Below the pieces are notes generated by a model, which had not been told where the DNA came from, ran no database searches, and saw nothing but the letters and a program-made list of their open reading frames with translations. The translations under genes were made by a program, and so were the position numbers. A stretch of DNA of 64,000 nucleotides from Neolewinella marina (GTDB lineage Bacteria > Bacteroidota > Bacteroidia > Chitinophagales > Saprospiraceae): positions 62,001-126,000 of the forward strand of contig NZ_PDLO01000007.1 in assembly GCF_002631205.1 (NCBI RefSeq). The letters are read 5' to 3'. Positions 1-8,035 of this stretch are shown piece after piece (position 1 is the first letter of the stretch; the number at the start of each line of letters is the position of its first letter).

Positions 1-524
1 AACTCGGTGGTGGCCCGTTCCACCAGTTCGTACAGGGGATACAGCGTCTTGGCGTTGCGGACGGGGCGCTGGTCGGTGGCCCACATCAGGGCGCGGGGGA
101 AGGCGGGGGGGAAGCCGGCGGGAACCGCCAGGATGGGCACCGTCACCTCATCCATCAGGGCGGTGGTGGTACTGCCGAAGAAACGTCCGGCCACCTGGTT
201 CTCCCCTTGGCAACCCATGACCACCAGATCGAAGGGGTTGCGGTAGATGAGGCGCTTGAGGCGCCCGATGGGCTTGCCCAGCTGAATGTGGATGTCTACT
301 TCCAGCCCCTGGTCGCGCAGGCGTTCGGCCCGGGCGTGGAGGGCCTTTTCCTGTTGCTGGTACAGTTCCGAGCTCACTTCGCCGATGCGCAGCGGATCCC
401 GCGGCAGGGAGTGAATGTAGACCAGCGTCAGGCGGGCCGAAAATTCCTCGGCCAACAAGCGGGCGTATTCGAGCGCGTTGTCGGCGGGGGAACTGAGGTC
501 GGTGGGTACTAATACGTGTCGCAT
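1..524 (-). CDS. Universal stress protein (UspA family), 3' end outside window
   Basis: Read from the ATG at 522-524 on the minus strand, the frame stays open to the window edge (174 residues, no stop), so the C-terminus is missing. The protein opens with MRHVLVPTDLS, the usual first strand and ATP-site start of UspA proteins. Residues 104-118 match the nucleotide-binding signature G-2x-G-9x-G-S exactly (G104, G107, G117, S118). After about residue 145 a second segment starts that looks like another Usp repeat, so this is probably a tandem two-domain protein of about 280 residues, common in Bacteroidota. Such proteins are cytoplasmic ATP-binding stress factors. The start codon directly abuts a small palindrome (ACCAC-AAAA-GTGGT, 525-538) that contains a CACTTTTG box resembling a -7 element. 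The family is certain; the client process is unknown. Confidence 0.9.
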   Translation of the reverse strand, partial: MRHVLVPTDLSSPADNALEYARLLAEEFSARLTLVYIHSLPRDPLRIGEVSSELYQQQEKALHARAERLRDQGLEVDIHIQLGKPIGRLKRLIYRNPFDLVVMGCQGENQVAGRFFGSTTTALMDEVTVPILAVPAGFPPAFPRALMWATDQRPVRNAKTLYPLYELVERATTE

Positions 525-538
525 ACCACAAAAGTGGT
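525..538 (-). promoter_or_regulatory. Palindrome and possible -7 box directly before the usp start
   Basis: ACCAC-AAAA-GTGGT is a perfect 5-bp inverted repeat that ends at the start codon. Read on the minus strand it contains CACTTTTG (529-536), one mismatch from the Bacteroidota -7 consensus TAnnTTTG and only 4 nt before the ATG. It could be an operator or a near-leaderless promoter. No -33 TTG was confirmed. Confidence 0.3.
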
Positions 539-613
539 CAGCGGCCCGGCCTCAGGAGGTGACACAGGTCATACCCGGCGGTGATATCGCGCAACGGCGG
601 CGGGGTGGGGGGC

Positions 614-1246
614 TTACTTCAGCCAGTGGCCCATGTCCAGCTGCTTGGTACGCAGGTAGTTGCGGTTGGCTTCACCGGGGGATACGATGATCGGGAGGCG
701 GCGAACCACCTCGATGGGGCCTTCGCCAAAGGAGTCGACCTTCAGCGGATTGTTGGTCAGCAGCTGGATCCGGCGGATGCCGAGGTCCTGCAGGATGCCC
801 TGGGCCACCCCGTAGTGGCGGGCGTCGATTTCCAGCCCGAGGTGGAGGTTGGCCTGGATGGTGTCCAGCCCCTGGTCCTGCAGCTGGTAGGCCTTGAGCT
901 TGTTGATGATGCCGATGCCGCGGCCTTCCTGCCGCAGGTAGACCACGATTCCCTTCCCGGCGGCAACCATGCGCAGGGCCCGGTCGAGCTGTTCACCGCA
1001 GTCGCAGCGTTTGGAACCGAAGAGGTCGCCGGTGATGCATTCGGAATGGAGGCGGACGATAACGTCGTCCTTGGGATCCATCTCCGGGTGGACGAGGGCC
1101 AGGTGGGGAGTATAGTCCTCGGCGTCGCCGGCGTAGGCGATCATACGGAAATCCCCGTAGGGGGTCGGGATGAGGGCTTCGGCGCGTCGGGTGGCGGCGG
1201 CAAGGTCAGCGGGGGGCAACAGGATGGGTTCGCCGTGCTCGGGCAT
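614..1246 (-). CDS. ribA: GTP cyclohydrolase II
   Basis: This is a stand-alone RibA of 210 residues, close to the usual 195-215. It opens GTP to give 2,5-diamino-6-ribosylamino-pyrimidinone phosphate, the first step of riboflavin synthesis, in the cytoplasm. The zinc ligands C70, C81 and C83 lie in the segment from HSEC to CDCGEQ, and the GTP-binding RQEGRGIG is at residues 105-112, followed by the family motif NKLKAYQLQDQG. No RibB domain is fused, unlike the RibBA form common in Bacteroidota, so DHBP synthase must be encoded elsewhere. A TACCCTTG box about 24 nt upstream of the ATG on the minus strand resembles a -7 element. The gene is transcribed with the metalloprotease upstream but is separated from it by a strong hairpin, so it probably forms its own unit. 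Confidence 0.95.
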   Translation of the reverse strand: MPEHGEPILLPPADLAAATRRAEALIPTPYGDFRMIAYAGDAEDYTPHLALVHPEMDPKDDVIVRLHSECITGDLFGSKRCDCGEQLDRALRMVAAGKGIVVYLRQEGRGIGIINKLKAYQLQDQGLDTIQANLHLGLEIDARHYGVAQGILQDLGIRRIQLLTNNPLKVDSFGEGPIEVVRRLPIIVSPGEANRNYLRTKQLDMGHWLK

Positions 1247-1323
1247 GGGGGTAAATCGGGGTTATGCGTGCAAGGGTAACGCCTGGAAGCAGCGGGGGTT
1301 GCATGATGGGTCCTCCCGAAACG

Positions 1324-1361
1324 CCGCCGCCCGCCCCCGGAGGTTCGGGGGCGGGCGGCGG
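1324..1361 (-). terminator. Long perfect hairpin between the metalloprotease gene and ribA
   Basis: A 16-bp perfect GC-rich stem (1324-1339 with 1346-1361) has a 6-nt loop. It lies 26 bp past the stop codon of the minus-strand metalloprotease gene and upstream of ribA. Only TTT follows on the minus strand, so it could stop transcription or simply stabilise the 3' end of the message. Confidence 0.6.
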
Positions 1362-1387
1362 ACGGGTAGGATCCCGGGGACGGGAAC

Positions 1388-3790
1388 TTACTTGCCGGTC
1401 ATCGCTTCCAGGCCGGTGAGGGCAACCTGGATGTTCTGGGCCAGCTCGTCGCGGTGGCCCTGCACCAGGGCGTCGCCGGGGCGATTGCCGTTCGACAGCT
1501 GGGTACGGATCTGGGTCAGGTTGGCGCGGGCGGCGGCGCGGACGTCAGCGGCCACCTCCTCGTTCTTCAGCAACTTCGTCACGGCCTCTACGTAGGCGGC
1601 CTGGAGGTTGCGGCCGTAGCTGCTGTTGGTGTTTTCGGCCGTGAAGACGCCGCTGCGGGTGCCTTCCATCAGGTCCATCACCCCGTAGGTTTTGGCGTCG
1701 CGGGCCTTGTTCTCCACCATGCGGTTCAGCCGCTCCTCATCCAAGAGGGTACGGATGGCGTACTCCTGCAGGGAGGCGATCTTTTCGGCTACCCCGGTGG
1801 CGGAGATCCGCTGGAGGATGTCCTCATTGACCAGCCACATGGGCGTCTTGAAGATCTGCTCGTTGACGAACTGTACAGCGGCGGCCTGCTTCTCGCGGCT
1901 CACGGTTTCGTAGACGATCTTGTTCTCGTCGCTGCTCCGCTGCCACTCGTATACGCTGCCTACGTTGTTGGCCACGTGGCCGGTGTAGCGGCGCAGCTGG
2001 CCGATGACGTTGTCGTATACCTCCTCCAGGTTGTCAAAGTACTTGCCGTCCTCGGCCATCCAACCCTGGAGTTGGGGTACGATGCGTTTCAGGTTGGCGA
2101 TGCCCAGGGTGGAGGCCAGTACGGCATCGTCGCCGATGTCTTCCGTCTGGGCGCTGGCGTCGTATCCATTGCGGGTCTGTCGTCCGTAGCGGTAGATGGG
2201 ATCGTCGGCCTTCTCCTTAATCATTTCATTGAGCACCTGTTCCTCGTTCCCTTCCGGGATGGGCAGGTAGCCGTAGCGGATGGCGTAGTAGTCGTAGGGG
2301 CCGATCTTGGGCTGGAGTCCCACGCCTTCGTCTTCGGGCTGGGCCACGTAGTTGAAGCGGGCGTAATCCATAATGCTGGGGGCCACGCCGTTCTCCTGCA
2401 CGAAGCCGGGGGTGCGCAGCTGCTCCACCGTGTAGGCGGGGCTGCTGCCCATGTTGTGGGGCAGTCCCAGGGTGTGACCTACCTCGTGGGCGGAGACGAA
2501 GCGGATGAGCTTGCCCATCACTTCCCGCTCGAACTTGGCGCTGCGGGCCTCGGGGTTCACGGCGGCGGTCTGGATCAGGTACCAGTTGCGCAGCAGGTTC
2601 ATCACGTTGTGGTACCAGATGATGTCGCTCTCCAGGATCTCACCCGTGCGGGGGTCGTGGACGTGGGGTCCCTGGGCGTTCTGGATCTCGGTGGTCACGT
2701 AGCGGATCACGCTGTAGCGTACGTCTTCGGGGCTCCAGTCGGGGTCTTCGGCCTTGGTGGGGGCGTCCTTGGCCTGGATAGCGTTCTTCAGCCCGATGGC
2801 TTCGAAGGCCTTCTGCCAGTCTTCGACGCCCTGTTTGATGTAGGGGGCCCATTCGGCCGGGGTGGCCGGGTCGATGTAGTAGACGATGGGTTTCTTTACT
2901 TCCACCAGTTCACCGCGCTCCCAGGCTTCCATATCCACGGGTTCCAGCCGCCAGCGGGTGATGAAGCGCTGCTTCTCGGCGCGCTGGGCGTCCAGGCCGT
3001 AGTTGGTCTGCTCGATGCTGAAGTAGCCTACCCGGGGGTCGTACTTGCGGGGCTTCATGGGGTCGGCGGGGAGCAGGATGAAGCTCTGGTTCATCTCTAC
3101 GGAAAGGGTGCCGGTCACCTTGTTGTCCGGCAGGTCGTCGCCCTTGTAGGTGAGTACGTGGCGCACCTCCACGTTGCTGGGGAAGGCCTTCACGCGCATG
3201 ATCAGGCTGCGGTCCTTGTCCAGCCCCTTGATGCCGAACCGCTTGCGCTCGTCGTCGTCGAGGGCGCCGATCATGGGCTCGTCGTTGGTGAAGAAGGGGG
3301 TTACGTCGGCCACCACCGTAGCGCTGTCGGGGCCGTAGGCCTTGATGTCGAAGGCCGCCACGATGGGCTCGAAGTTGTTGTTCTTTACCGACTGGTACAC
3401 CGGCAGTTCCTCGCTGGCCACGCTGTTGTAGCTCACGCTGCGCAGCAGGACCTTCTCGCCGTGCTTCTGCCAGCGCACCACCTGCTGGGGACGGCTTTTC
3501 ATGCCCGCGCCACCAAAGTTGAGGCCCTTCACGTGGCCACTGATGCGGCTCACGACCAGGATTTCTTCATCCAGCAACTGAACGGGCAGTTCGAAGTAGG
3601 TCTTGCCGTCCTTGCTGATCACGCCAAACAATCCTTCCTGGACGGTGGCGTCCTTCACCAGGTCGCGGTAGGCGTTCTTGTCTTTCTTTTCGGTTTTCTC
3701 ATCCTCGCCGTTGTCCTGGGCGTGCAGGGTACTGAGGGCGGGCACGCAGGTGCCAAGGAATAACAGGATGAGCAGGGAAATTCTATTCAT
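1388..3790 (-). CDS. Secreted zinc-dependent metalloprotease (DUF5117/DUF5118 type)
   Basis: The product has 800 residues and starts at the ATG at 3788-3790. A frame extension further upstream was rejected because MNRISLLILLFLG begins a good signal peptide ending near HAQ. The catalytic helix at about residues 435-445 reads HEVGHTLGLPH, the extended HExxHxxGxxH zinc motif of metzincins, and SIMDYARFNY further on fits the Met-turn. The overall arrangement, with an N-terminal DUF5118-like segment, a central DUF5117 domain and a C-terminal helical half, is that of a large family of exported Bacteroidota metalloproteases whose substrates are mostly unknown. The protein should act in the periplasm or outside the cell. 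The twelve bases before the ATG are identical to those before the amidase gene at 48892. The family is clear; the substrate is not. Confidence 0.9.
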   Translation of the reverse strand: MNRISLLILLFLGTCVPALSTLHAQDNGEDEKTEKKDKNAYRDLVKDATVQEGLFGVISKDGKTYFELPVQLLDEEILVVSRISGHVKGLNFGGAGMKSRPQQVVRWQKHGEKVLLRSVSYNSVASEELPVYQSVKNNNFEPIVAAFDIKAYGPDSATVVADVTPFFTNDEPMIGALDDDERKRFGIKGLDKDRSLIMRVKAFPSNVEVRHVLTYKGDDLPDNKVTGTLSVEMNQSFILLPADPMKPRKYDPRVGYFSIEQTNYGLDAQRAEKQRFITRWRLEPVDMEAWERGELVEVKKPIVYYIDPATPAEWAPYIKQGVEDWQKAFEAIGLKNAIQAKDAPTKAEDPDWSPEDVRYSVIRYVTTEIQNAQGPHVHDPRTGEILESDIIWYHNVMNLLRNWYLIQTAAVNPEARSAKFEREVMGKLIRFVSAHEVGHTLGLPHNMGSSPAYTVEQLRTPGFVQENGVAPSIMDYARFNYVAQPEDEGVGLQPKIGPYDYYAIRYGYLPIPEGNEEQVLNEMIKEKADDPIYRYGRQTRNGYDASAQTEDIGDDAVLASTLGIANLKRIVPQLQGWMAEDGKYFDNLEEVYDNVIGQLRRYTGHVANNVGSVYEWQRSSDENKIVYETVSREKQAAAVQFVNEQIFKTPMWLVNEDILQRISATGVAEKIASLQEYAIRTLLDEERLNRMVENKARDAKTYGVMDLMEGTRSGVFTAENTNSSYGRNLQAAYVEAVTKLLKNEEVAADVRAAARANLTQIRTQLSNGNRPGDALVQGHRDELAQNIQVALTGLEAMTGK

Positions 3791-3929
3791 ATGGTTCGGG
3801 GTTGATAACAAAATGCTTCCTCGACGGCGGGGGAGGCCCCGCGCCGCCAGGGAAGCAAGGTAATAAATTGATTGGCCTGACAACTGTCGCAACCGCGTCG
3901 CGAGGCGGCCTTTTTCGGTTACCGGCCGA

Positions 3930-4565
3930 CTAGCGGTTCGGTTGGGGGGTGGTGCGCAGGTAGGGCTTGATCTCCTTGTGGCCCTTGGGGAACTTGTCCG
4001 GAATGTCCTCGGTAGCGATGCTGGGGCTCACCACCACGTCCTCGCCGTCTTTCCAGTCCACGGGGGTGGCCACGCTGTAGTTGTCGGTCAGCTGAAGGCT
4101 GTCGAGCACCCGCAGGATTTCCTGGAAGTTGCGTCCCGTGGAAGGGGGGTAGGTGAGGGTCAGCCGCACCTTGCGGTTGGGATCGATGATGTAGACGGAG
4201 CGCACGGTGAACTTGTCGTCGGCCTCGGGGTGGATCATGTCGTAGGCTACGGCCACCTTGCGGTCGTGATCGGCGATGATGGGGAAGTTCATCGTCACGT
4301 TCTGGGTTTCCTCGATGTCCTTCACCCAGCCGTGGTGGCTGTCCAGGTCATCGACGCTCAGGGCAATCACCTTGGCGTGCCGCTGCTCGAAGTCTTCCTT
4401 CAGGGCCGCGGTGCGCCCCAGCTCGGTGGTGCAGACGGGGGTGTAGTCGCTGGGGTGGCTGTACAGCACCACCCAGTGGTCGCCGGCCCAGTCGTAAAAG
4501 TTGATGTCTCCTTCGGTGGTCTGGGCATCGAAGTTGGGGGCGGTTTCTCCTAGTCGTAATGGCAT
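3930..4565 (-). CDS. 1-Cys peroxiredoxin (Prx6/AhpC-TSA family)
   Basis: The 211-residue protein has the thioredoxin-fold peroxiredoxin core. The peroxidatic cysteine is C45 in HPSDYTPVCTTELG, followed by the long C-terminal domain typical of the Prx6 subgroup (about 210-225 residues). It reduces hydrogen peroxide and organic peroxides in the cytoplasm, with an external thiol as electron donor. No second resolving cysteine is seen in the usual 2-Cys position. The start is the ATG at 4563-4565. The frame stays open far upstream, but that part overlaps the next gene antisense and has no peroxiredoxin similarity. The gene stands alone, co-directional with the phosphotriesterase-like gene 65 bp upstream, so co-transcription is possible. 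Confidence 0.95.
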   Translation of the reverse strand: MPLRLGETAPNFDAQTTEGDINFYDWAGDHWVVLYSHPSDYTPVCTTELGRTAALKEDFEQRHAKVIALSVDDLDSHHGWVKDIEETQNVTMNFPIIADHDRKVAVAYDMIHPEADDKFTVRSVYIIDPNRKVRLTLTYPPSTGRNFQEILRVLDSLQLTDNYSVATPVDWKDGEDVVVSPSIATEDIPDKFPKGHKEIKPYLRTTPQPNR

Positions 4566-4630
4566 GATGGGTTGTTTTGGTATAGAATGGGGAAACGTGG
4601 AAGCGGCCTGCGGGTTGAGGGGTGGCCGGC

Positions 4631-5692
4631 CTAGCGCAGCCGCTGGCGGATCGTAAAAAAGCCCGCGGGATTGGTGACCGTAAGCTGGTGGATTTCCGCT
4701 TCCGTGAAGCCCGCGGCCCGCAGCAGGGGCAGAAAGGTGTTTGCCAAGGTATCCATGGGCCGCCGGGCCGCGAGGTCGGGCGGGAAACTGCTGCCGTCGT
4801 GGCTGAGCAGGACGCGGTCCAGCAATCCCCCTGCGCGCAGCGCCAGCAGGTGTTGGAGGTGACGGTCCAGGGTGTCGTCTCCCTGCTTGCGGCCGGCCTG
4901 GAAGTAGGGGGTCTTGATGCCATCCAGGCTGATCCAGGCACCCCGTCCGGCAGCCTCCAGCAGCGGGGCGGGGTCCGTCAGGTTCTGGGCGTGGGTCCAC
5001 GCCCAGGCCCGGGGGGATACGCCCTCTTCGGCAAGGATTTGCAGTTGTTGTTCGGCCGCGGCGGCATTGTCGCCAGTGTGAATCGCCATGCTCAGTCCGG
5101 TGGCCCGGTGGGTGATGGCGGCGGCCCGTACCAGCCTGCCGTCGATGGGGGAGAGGGGGCCGGAGTCTACGGCGGTCTTGATGAAGCCGGGGCGGATGCC
5201 GGTTTCCCCGATGCCATCTGTGAATTCGGCGATCCACCGGTCAGCAATGCCCTGCGCATCCAGATCGTAGGCTTCCGCGGGCACGTAGCGGTCGTCGGCC
5301 GCGCCGTAGTAGCCGGTGTTGGTGATGAGGTGAAGGCCGGAAAGTCGGGAGAGTTCCCGCAACAGTTCCGGTGCCCGCCCGAAGGAATAGGCGGTACAGT
5401 CGGCGATCGCGCCCACGCCCAGCTCGGCGAGGTATTTAAGGTAGGGAACGACTTCCCGCGCGGCGGCGGCGGTTTCGTAAGGGGCCGGCTCCACGGGCGG
5501 GGCGCCGAAGCGCGACAGCACGTGCTCGTGCGGCAGGCAGAATCCCAGGGCGTCGGGTGAGATGGGGCCACCCACCGTCATGATCACCTCGGCCGGGGGG
5601 CGGCGGCCGGCAGCGGGCAGGGCCAGGCAGCTCCCCGCCAGCAGGGTGGCCAGGGACTGGAGGAAGGCACGACGGGGAACCGGAAGCAGCAC
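4631..5692 (-). CDS. Exported phosphotriesterase-family metal hydrolase
   Basis: From a GTG at 5690-5692 the product has 353 residues. It begins with PVPRRAFLQ and a hydrophobic stretch, a Tat-type signal, ending near ALPAA. The mature part is an amidohydrolase-fold TIM barrel of the phosphotriesterase (PTE/PHP) family: H55 and H57 (LPHEHV), the bridging lysine K172 (GFIKTAVDSG), H205, H234 (THAQN) and D299 (LLSHDGSS) are all in place for a binuclear metal centre. Known relatives act as lactonases, phosphotriesterases or related hydrolases, and the substrate cannot be predicted. No ATG is available at a position that keeps the signal; an internal ATG at 5580-5582 would give a cytoplasmic form. 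The open frame upstream to 6799 overlaps other genes and is not coding. Confidence 0.85.
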   Translation of the reverse strand: MLLPVPRRAFLQSLATLLAGSCLALPAAGRRPPAEVIMTVGGPISPDALGFCLPHEHVLSRFGAPPVEPAPYETAAAAREVVPYLKYLAELGVGAIADCTAYSFGRAPELLRELSRLSGLHLITNTGYYGAADDRYVPAEAYDLDAQGIADRWIAEFTDGIGETGIRPGFIKTAVDSGPLSPIDGRLVRAAAITHRATGLSMAIHTGDNAAAAEQQLQILAEEGVSPRAWAWTHAQNLTDPAPLLEAAGRGAWISLDGIKTPYFQAGRKQGDDTLDRHLQHLLALRAGGLLDRVLLSHDGSSFPPDLAARRPMDTLANTFLPLLRAAGFTEAEIHQLTVTNPAGFFTIRQRLR

Positions 5693-5800
5693 TGGAGGGG
5701 GTGGGATTAGGTGGCAGAAGATAAGGCTAAATCCGGTTGTCCCGGCATTTCGCCAGGGTACGGAACCCGCGCACCGCCGCAAAAATATTATCCTTGGGCC

Positions 5801-6598
5801 ATGGAAAATTACCTTGAAATCAACCGGGCGCACTGGAACGCCCGCACCCCCGCCCACTTGGGGAGTGAATTTTACGACGTGAAAGGTTGGCTGGCCGGGC
5901 AGGACAGCCTCCGGGAAATTGAGCTGGCCCTGCTGCCCGAAGACCTGTCCGGGAAGCGCATCCTTCACCTGCAGTGCCACTTCGGACAGGATACCCTGTC
6001 GCTGGCCCGACGGGGAGCGGAAGTCACCGGGGTCGACCTGAGCGACGAGGCGATCGCCGCCGCCCGGGAACTGGCGGAGCGGGCCGAACTGGAGGCGCGC
6101 TTTATCAACTGTGACCTGTACAGCCTGCCCGACCACCTCGATGAGGCGGGGAGCTTCGACTACGTCTTCACCAGCTACGGAACCATCGGGTGGCTCCCCG
6201 ACATCCGGCGGTGGTCCGCCATCGTGGCCCGCTACCTGCGGCCGGGCGGGCGCTTCGTATTTGTGGAGTTCCACCCCCTGGCTTGGCTCTGGAACGAGGA
6301 CCGCACCGGAATCAAGTATTCCTACTTCGGCGGCGCCCCCATCGTGGAGGAAGAGGGCAGCTACACCGACGGCAGCGAAGGGGTAAGCGGGCAGATCGTC
6401 AGTTGGGACCACCCCCTGAGCAGCATAATTACGGCCCTGGTGGAGGAGGGGCTGCGGCTGCGGTCGTTTCAGGAGTACGACTTCTCTCCCTACGACTGCT
6501 TCCCGGATACGGTAAAGGTGGGCGACCACCGCTGGCAGCTGCGCGGGCTGGAGGGCAAAATCCCCCTGACGTACGCCCTGGATATGGAGAGGGAATAA
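5801..6598 (+). CDS. Class I SAM-dependent methyltransferase
   Basis: The product has 265 residues, starting at MENYLEINRAHWN. A longer frame from 5711 adds 30 residues without family similarity. The Rossmann methyltransferase core shows motif I as ILHLQCHFGQDT, then GAEVTGVDLSDEAI with the acidic residue that binds the SAM ribose, and later the post-motif YLRPGGRFVFVEFHP. The HWN start and long C-terminal part match a common bacterial family of unassigned small-molecule methyltransferases. A TATCCTTG box (5789-5796) lies 4 nt before the ATG, which suggests a very short or absent leader. A strong terminator follows the stop by 8 nt, so this is a single-gene unit. The substrate is unknown. Confidence 0.85.
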   Translation: MENYLEINRAHWNARTPAHLGSEFYDVKGWLAGQDSLREIELALLPEDLSGKRILHLQCHFGQDTLSLARRGAEVTGVDLSDEAIAAARELAERAELEARFINCDLYSLPDHLDEAGSFDYVFTSYGTIGWLPDIRRWSAIVARYLRPGGRFVFVEFHPLAWLWNEDRTGIKYSYFGGAPIVEEEGSYTDGSEGVSGQIVSWDHPLSSIITALVEEGLRLRSFQEYDFSPYDCFPDTVKVGDHRWQLRGLEGKIPLTYALDMERE

Positions 6599-6605
6599 AC
6601 ACGAA

Positions 6606-6636
6606 CGCCCCCGACAGCGAACTGTCGGAGGCGTTT
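6606..6636. terminator. Bidirectional terminator between methyltransferase and tRNA-Ala
   Basis: A 12-bp stem with one mismatch (6606-6617 with 6622-6633) is followed by TTT on the plus strand. On the minus strand the loop reads TTCG and the tRNA gene ends 6 nt before the stem. It can therefore end both the methyltransferase mRNA and the tRNA transcript coming from the other side. Confidence 0.7.
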
Positions 6637-6640
6637 CGGG

Positions 6641-6715
<75 letters not shown>

Positions 6716-6911
6716 GTGGCGGTTAAGCGGTGGCAAAGATAAGGGTCCCCATTTTAAATATCCAAGCGAATCACAGAAGTTTTTCCATCTCCTTAACAAC
6801 TTATCCCGGGGTCCGGTATCATCTTTTGGGTACTCCCGGCGTTGTAGTGGTGGCTACTGGCGCACTTGAGGTGTCGGCCGTACCTTTACACCCGAAGAAA
6901 AACATTCTGAT

Positions 6912-7373
6912 ATGCAGCGCATTTTCTCCCTCCTCCTTTTGCTCAGCGGCCTTTCCGTCGGCCTGCAGGCCCAGGCGCCGGCTACCGAGCAGTCCGCCGC
7001 CGCTACCGCCGGCATGACCTTTGAGCAGACCGAGATCGACTACGGCACCATTCAGCAGAACGCCGACCCCTACCGCACCTTCACCTTTACGAATACGGGT
7101 AACCAACCCATCATCATCACCAACGCCGTAGGTTCCTGCGGTTGTACCGTGCCCAGCTACAGCAAGGCCCCCGTGGCCCCCGGTGAAAAGGGAGAGATCA
7201 AGGTGCGCTACGCTACCGACCGCCTGGGCAAGTTCCGCAAGCGCGTTACCCTGACCACCAACGTAAGCAATGAGCCCGTGGTGCTCACCATCATGGGCGA
7301 GGTGCTCGACAAGCCCGCCCAGCCGAACGCCGTACCCGCTGGAGGTGGCGGAATGTTCAACAACGGCAACTAG
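6912..7373 (+). CDS. Secreted DUF1573 domain protein
   Basis: This 153-residue protein has a signal peptide (MQRIFSLLLLLSGLSVGLQA, cut near QAQA), a short Ala/Ser-rich linker and one DUF1573 domain, an immunoglobulin-like fold of the ASPM-SPD-2-Hydin type. The hallmark FTNTGNQPIII is followed by SCGCTVP, with C76 and C78 as the conserved pair. Most Bacteroidota carry many copies of this family in the periplasm or outer membrane; no specific function is established. TACCTTTA, about 24 nt before the ATG, is a possible -7 box. A strong terminator follows 30 bp after the stop, so the gene is monocistronic. Confidence 0.85.
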   Translation: MQRIFSLLLLLSGLSVGLQAQAPATEQSAAATAGMTFEQTEIDYGTIQQNADPYRTFTFTNTGNQPIIITNAVGSCGCTVPSYSKAPVAPGEKGEIKVRYATDRLGKFRKRVTLTTNVSNEPVVLTIMGEVLDKPAQPNAVPAGGGGMFNNGN

Positions 7374-7403
7374 TCCGCACCACACCCGCCGCGGCCCGCA
7401 GAG

Positions 7404-7435
7404 ATGCCCGTATCCGGTCAGGATACGGGCATTTT
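7404..7435 (+). terminator. Rho-independent terminator after the DUF1573 gene
   Basis: A perfect 12-bp stem (ATGCCCGTATCC with its complement, 7404-7415 and 7421-7432) has a 5-nt loop and is followed by a short T run. It directly precedes the promoter-like box of the next gene. Confidence 0.85.
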
Positions 7436-7436
7436 C

Positions 7437-7444
7437 TATATTTG
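7437..7444 (+). promoter_or_regulatory. -7 box 3 nt before the start of the hypothetical gene
   Basis: TATATTTG matches the Bacteroidota -7 consensus TAnnTTTG exactly and ends 3 nt before the ATG at 7448. If used, transcription would begin at or beside the start codon, giving a leaderless message. It sits directly after the terminator of the previous gene. Confidence 0.45.
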
Positions 7445-7447
7445 GGC

Positions 7448-8035
7448 ATGCAGTACCGCGCCGTGCGACTCCGGCAACTGGCCGACCGACTGGGAATGAC
7501 CTTCAGCGACTCCGACACCCACGGCCTCGACCGCTGGCTGGAAGACTTCCGCCTGGCCGCCCGCGGCCGGCGTACGGCCATCACCAACGTGCTCCGCGAA
7601 CAGCAGGGGCTGAAGGAGTACGACGCCTACCTGTTCGACTACAGCTACCGGTCCTTCGGCAAGCAGCAGGCAGTGCACCAGACGGTGTTCTTCCTCCACA
7701 GCCAGCAGCTCGTGCTCCCGGAACTCTGCCTCCAGCCGGAAACCCTGCTGCACAAGCTGGGGCAGCTCTTCGGGCGGGAGGACATCGACTTTACCCGCTT
7801 CCCGAAGTTCAGCAAGCAGTACCGCCTGACGGGGACCGACGAAGGCTACATCCGCCACCAGTTCACCGACGAGGTGCTCAACTACTTTACCGTTAATAAG
7901 GGGTGGTCGGTGGAGGGCATCGGCTACTATCTCCTGCTCTACAAGGATGGCTTCCTGCTGCCGCCAGAGGAAGTGGAGCAACTTTACCGCCGCGGACTGG
8001 AGTTGTATCGCCTGTTCTCCAACCAGCCATGCTGA
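7448..8035 (+). CDS. Conserved hypothetical protein
   Basis: This 195-residue soluble protein has no signal peptide or membrane segment. I do not recognise a named domain. The central part (DAYLFDYSYRSFG, then VFFLHSQQLVLPEL, then DIDFTRFPKFSKQY) alternates strands and helices in the manner of conserved proteins that read as a two-layer alpha/beta domain. The C-terminal part contains GWSVEGIGYYLLLYKDG. The start is the ATG at 7448; a TTG two codons earlier is also in frame. Its stop overlaps the start of the LytTR regulator gene by 7 nt, so the two are translated from one message and probably act together. The function is unknown. Confidence 0.7.
   Translation: MQYRAVRLRQLADRLGMTFSDSDTHGLDRWLEDFRLAARGRRTAITNVLREQQGLKEYDAYLFDYSYRSFGKQQAVHQTVFFLHSQQLVLPELCLQPETLLHKLGQLFGREDIDFTRFPKFSKQYRLTGTDEGYIRHQFTDEVLNYFTVNKGWSVEGIGYYLLLYKDGFLLPPEEVEQLYRRGLELYRLFSNQPC

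Noticed and set aside
1454-3763. 769-codon plus-strand open frame opposite the metalloprotease
   Set aside because: It is the antisense shadow of a GC-rich gene; it lacks any domain pattern, while the minus strand has a signal peptide and a zinc motif.
3930-5237. Fusion of the peroxiredoxin with an upstream frame
   Set aside because: The upstream part overlaps the phosphotriesterase gene in another frame and resembles no protein.
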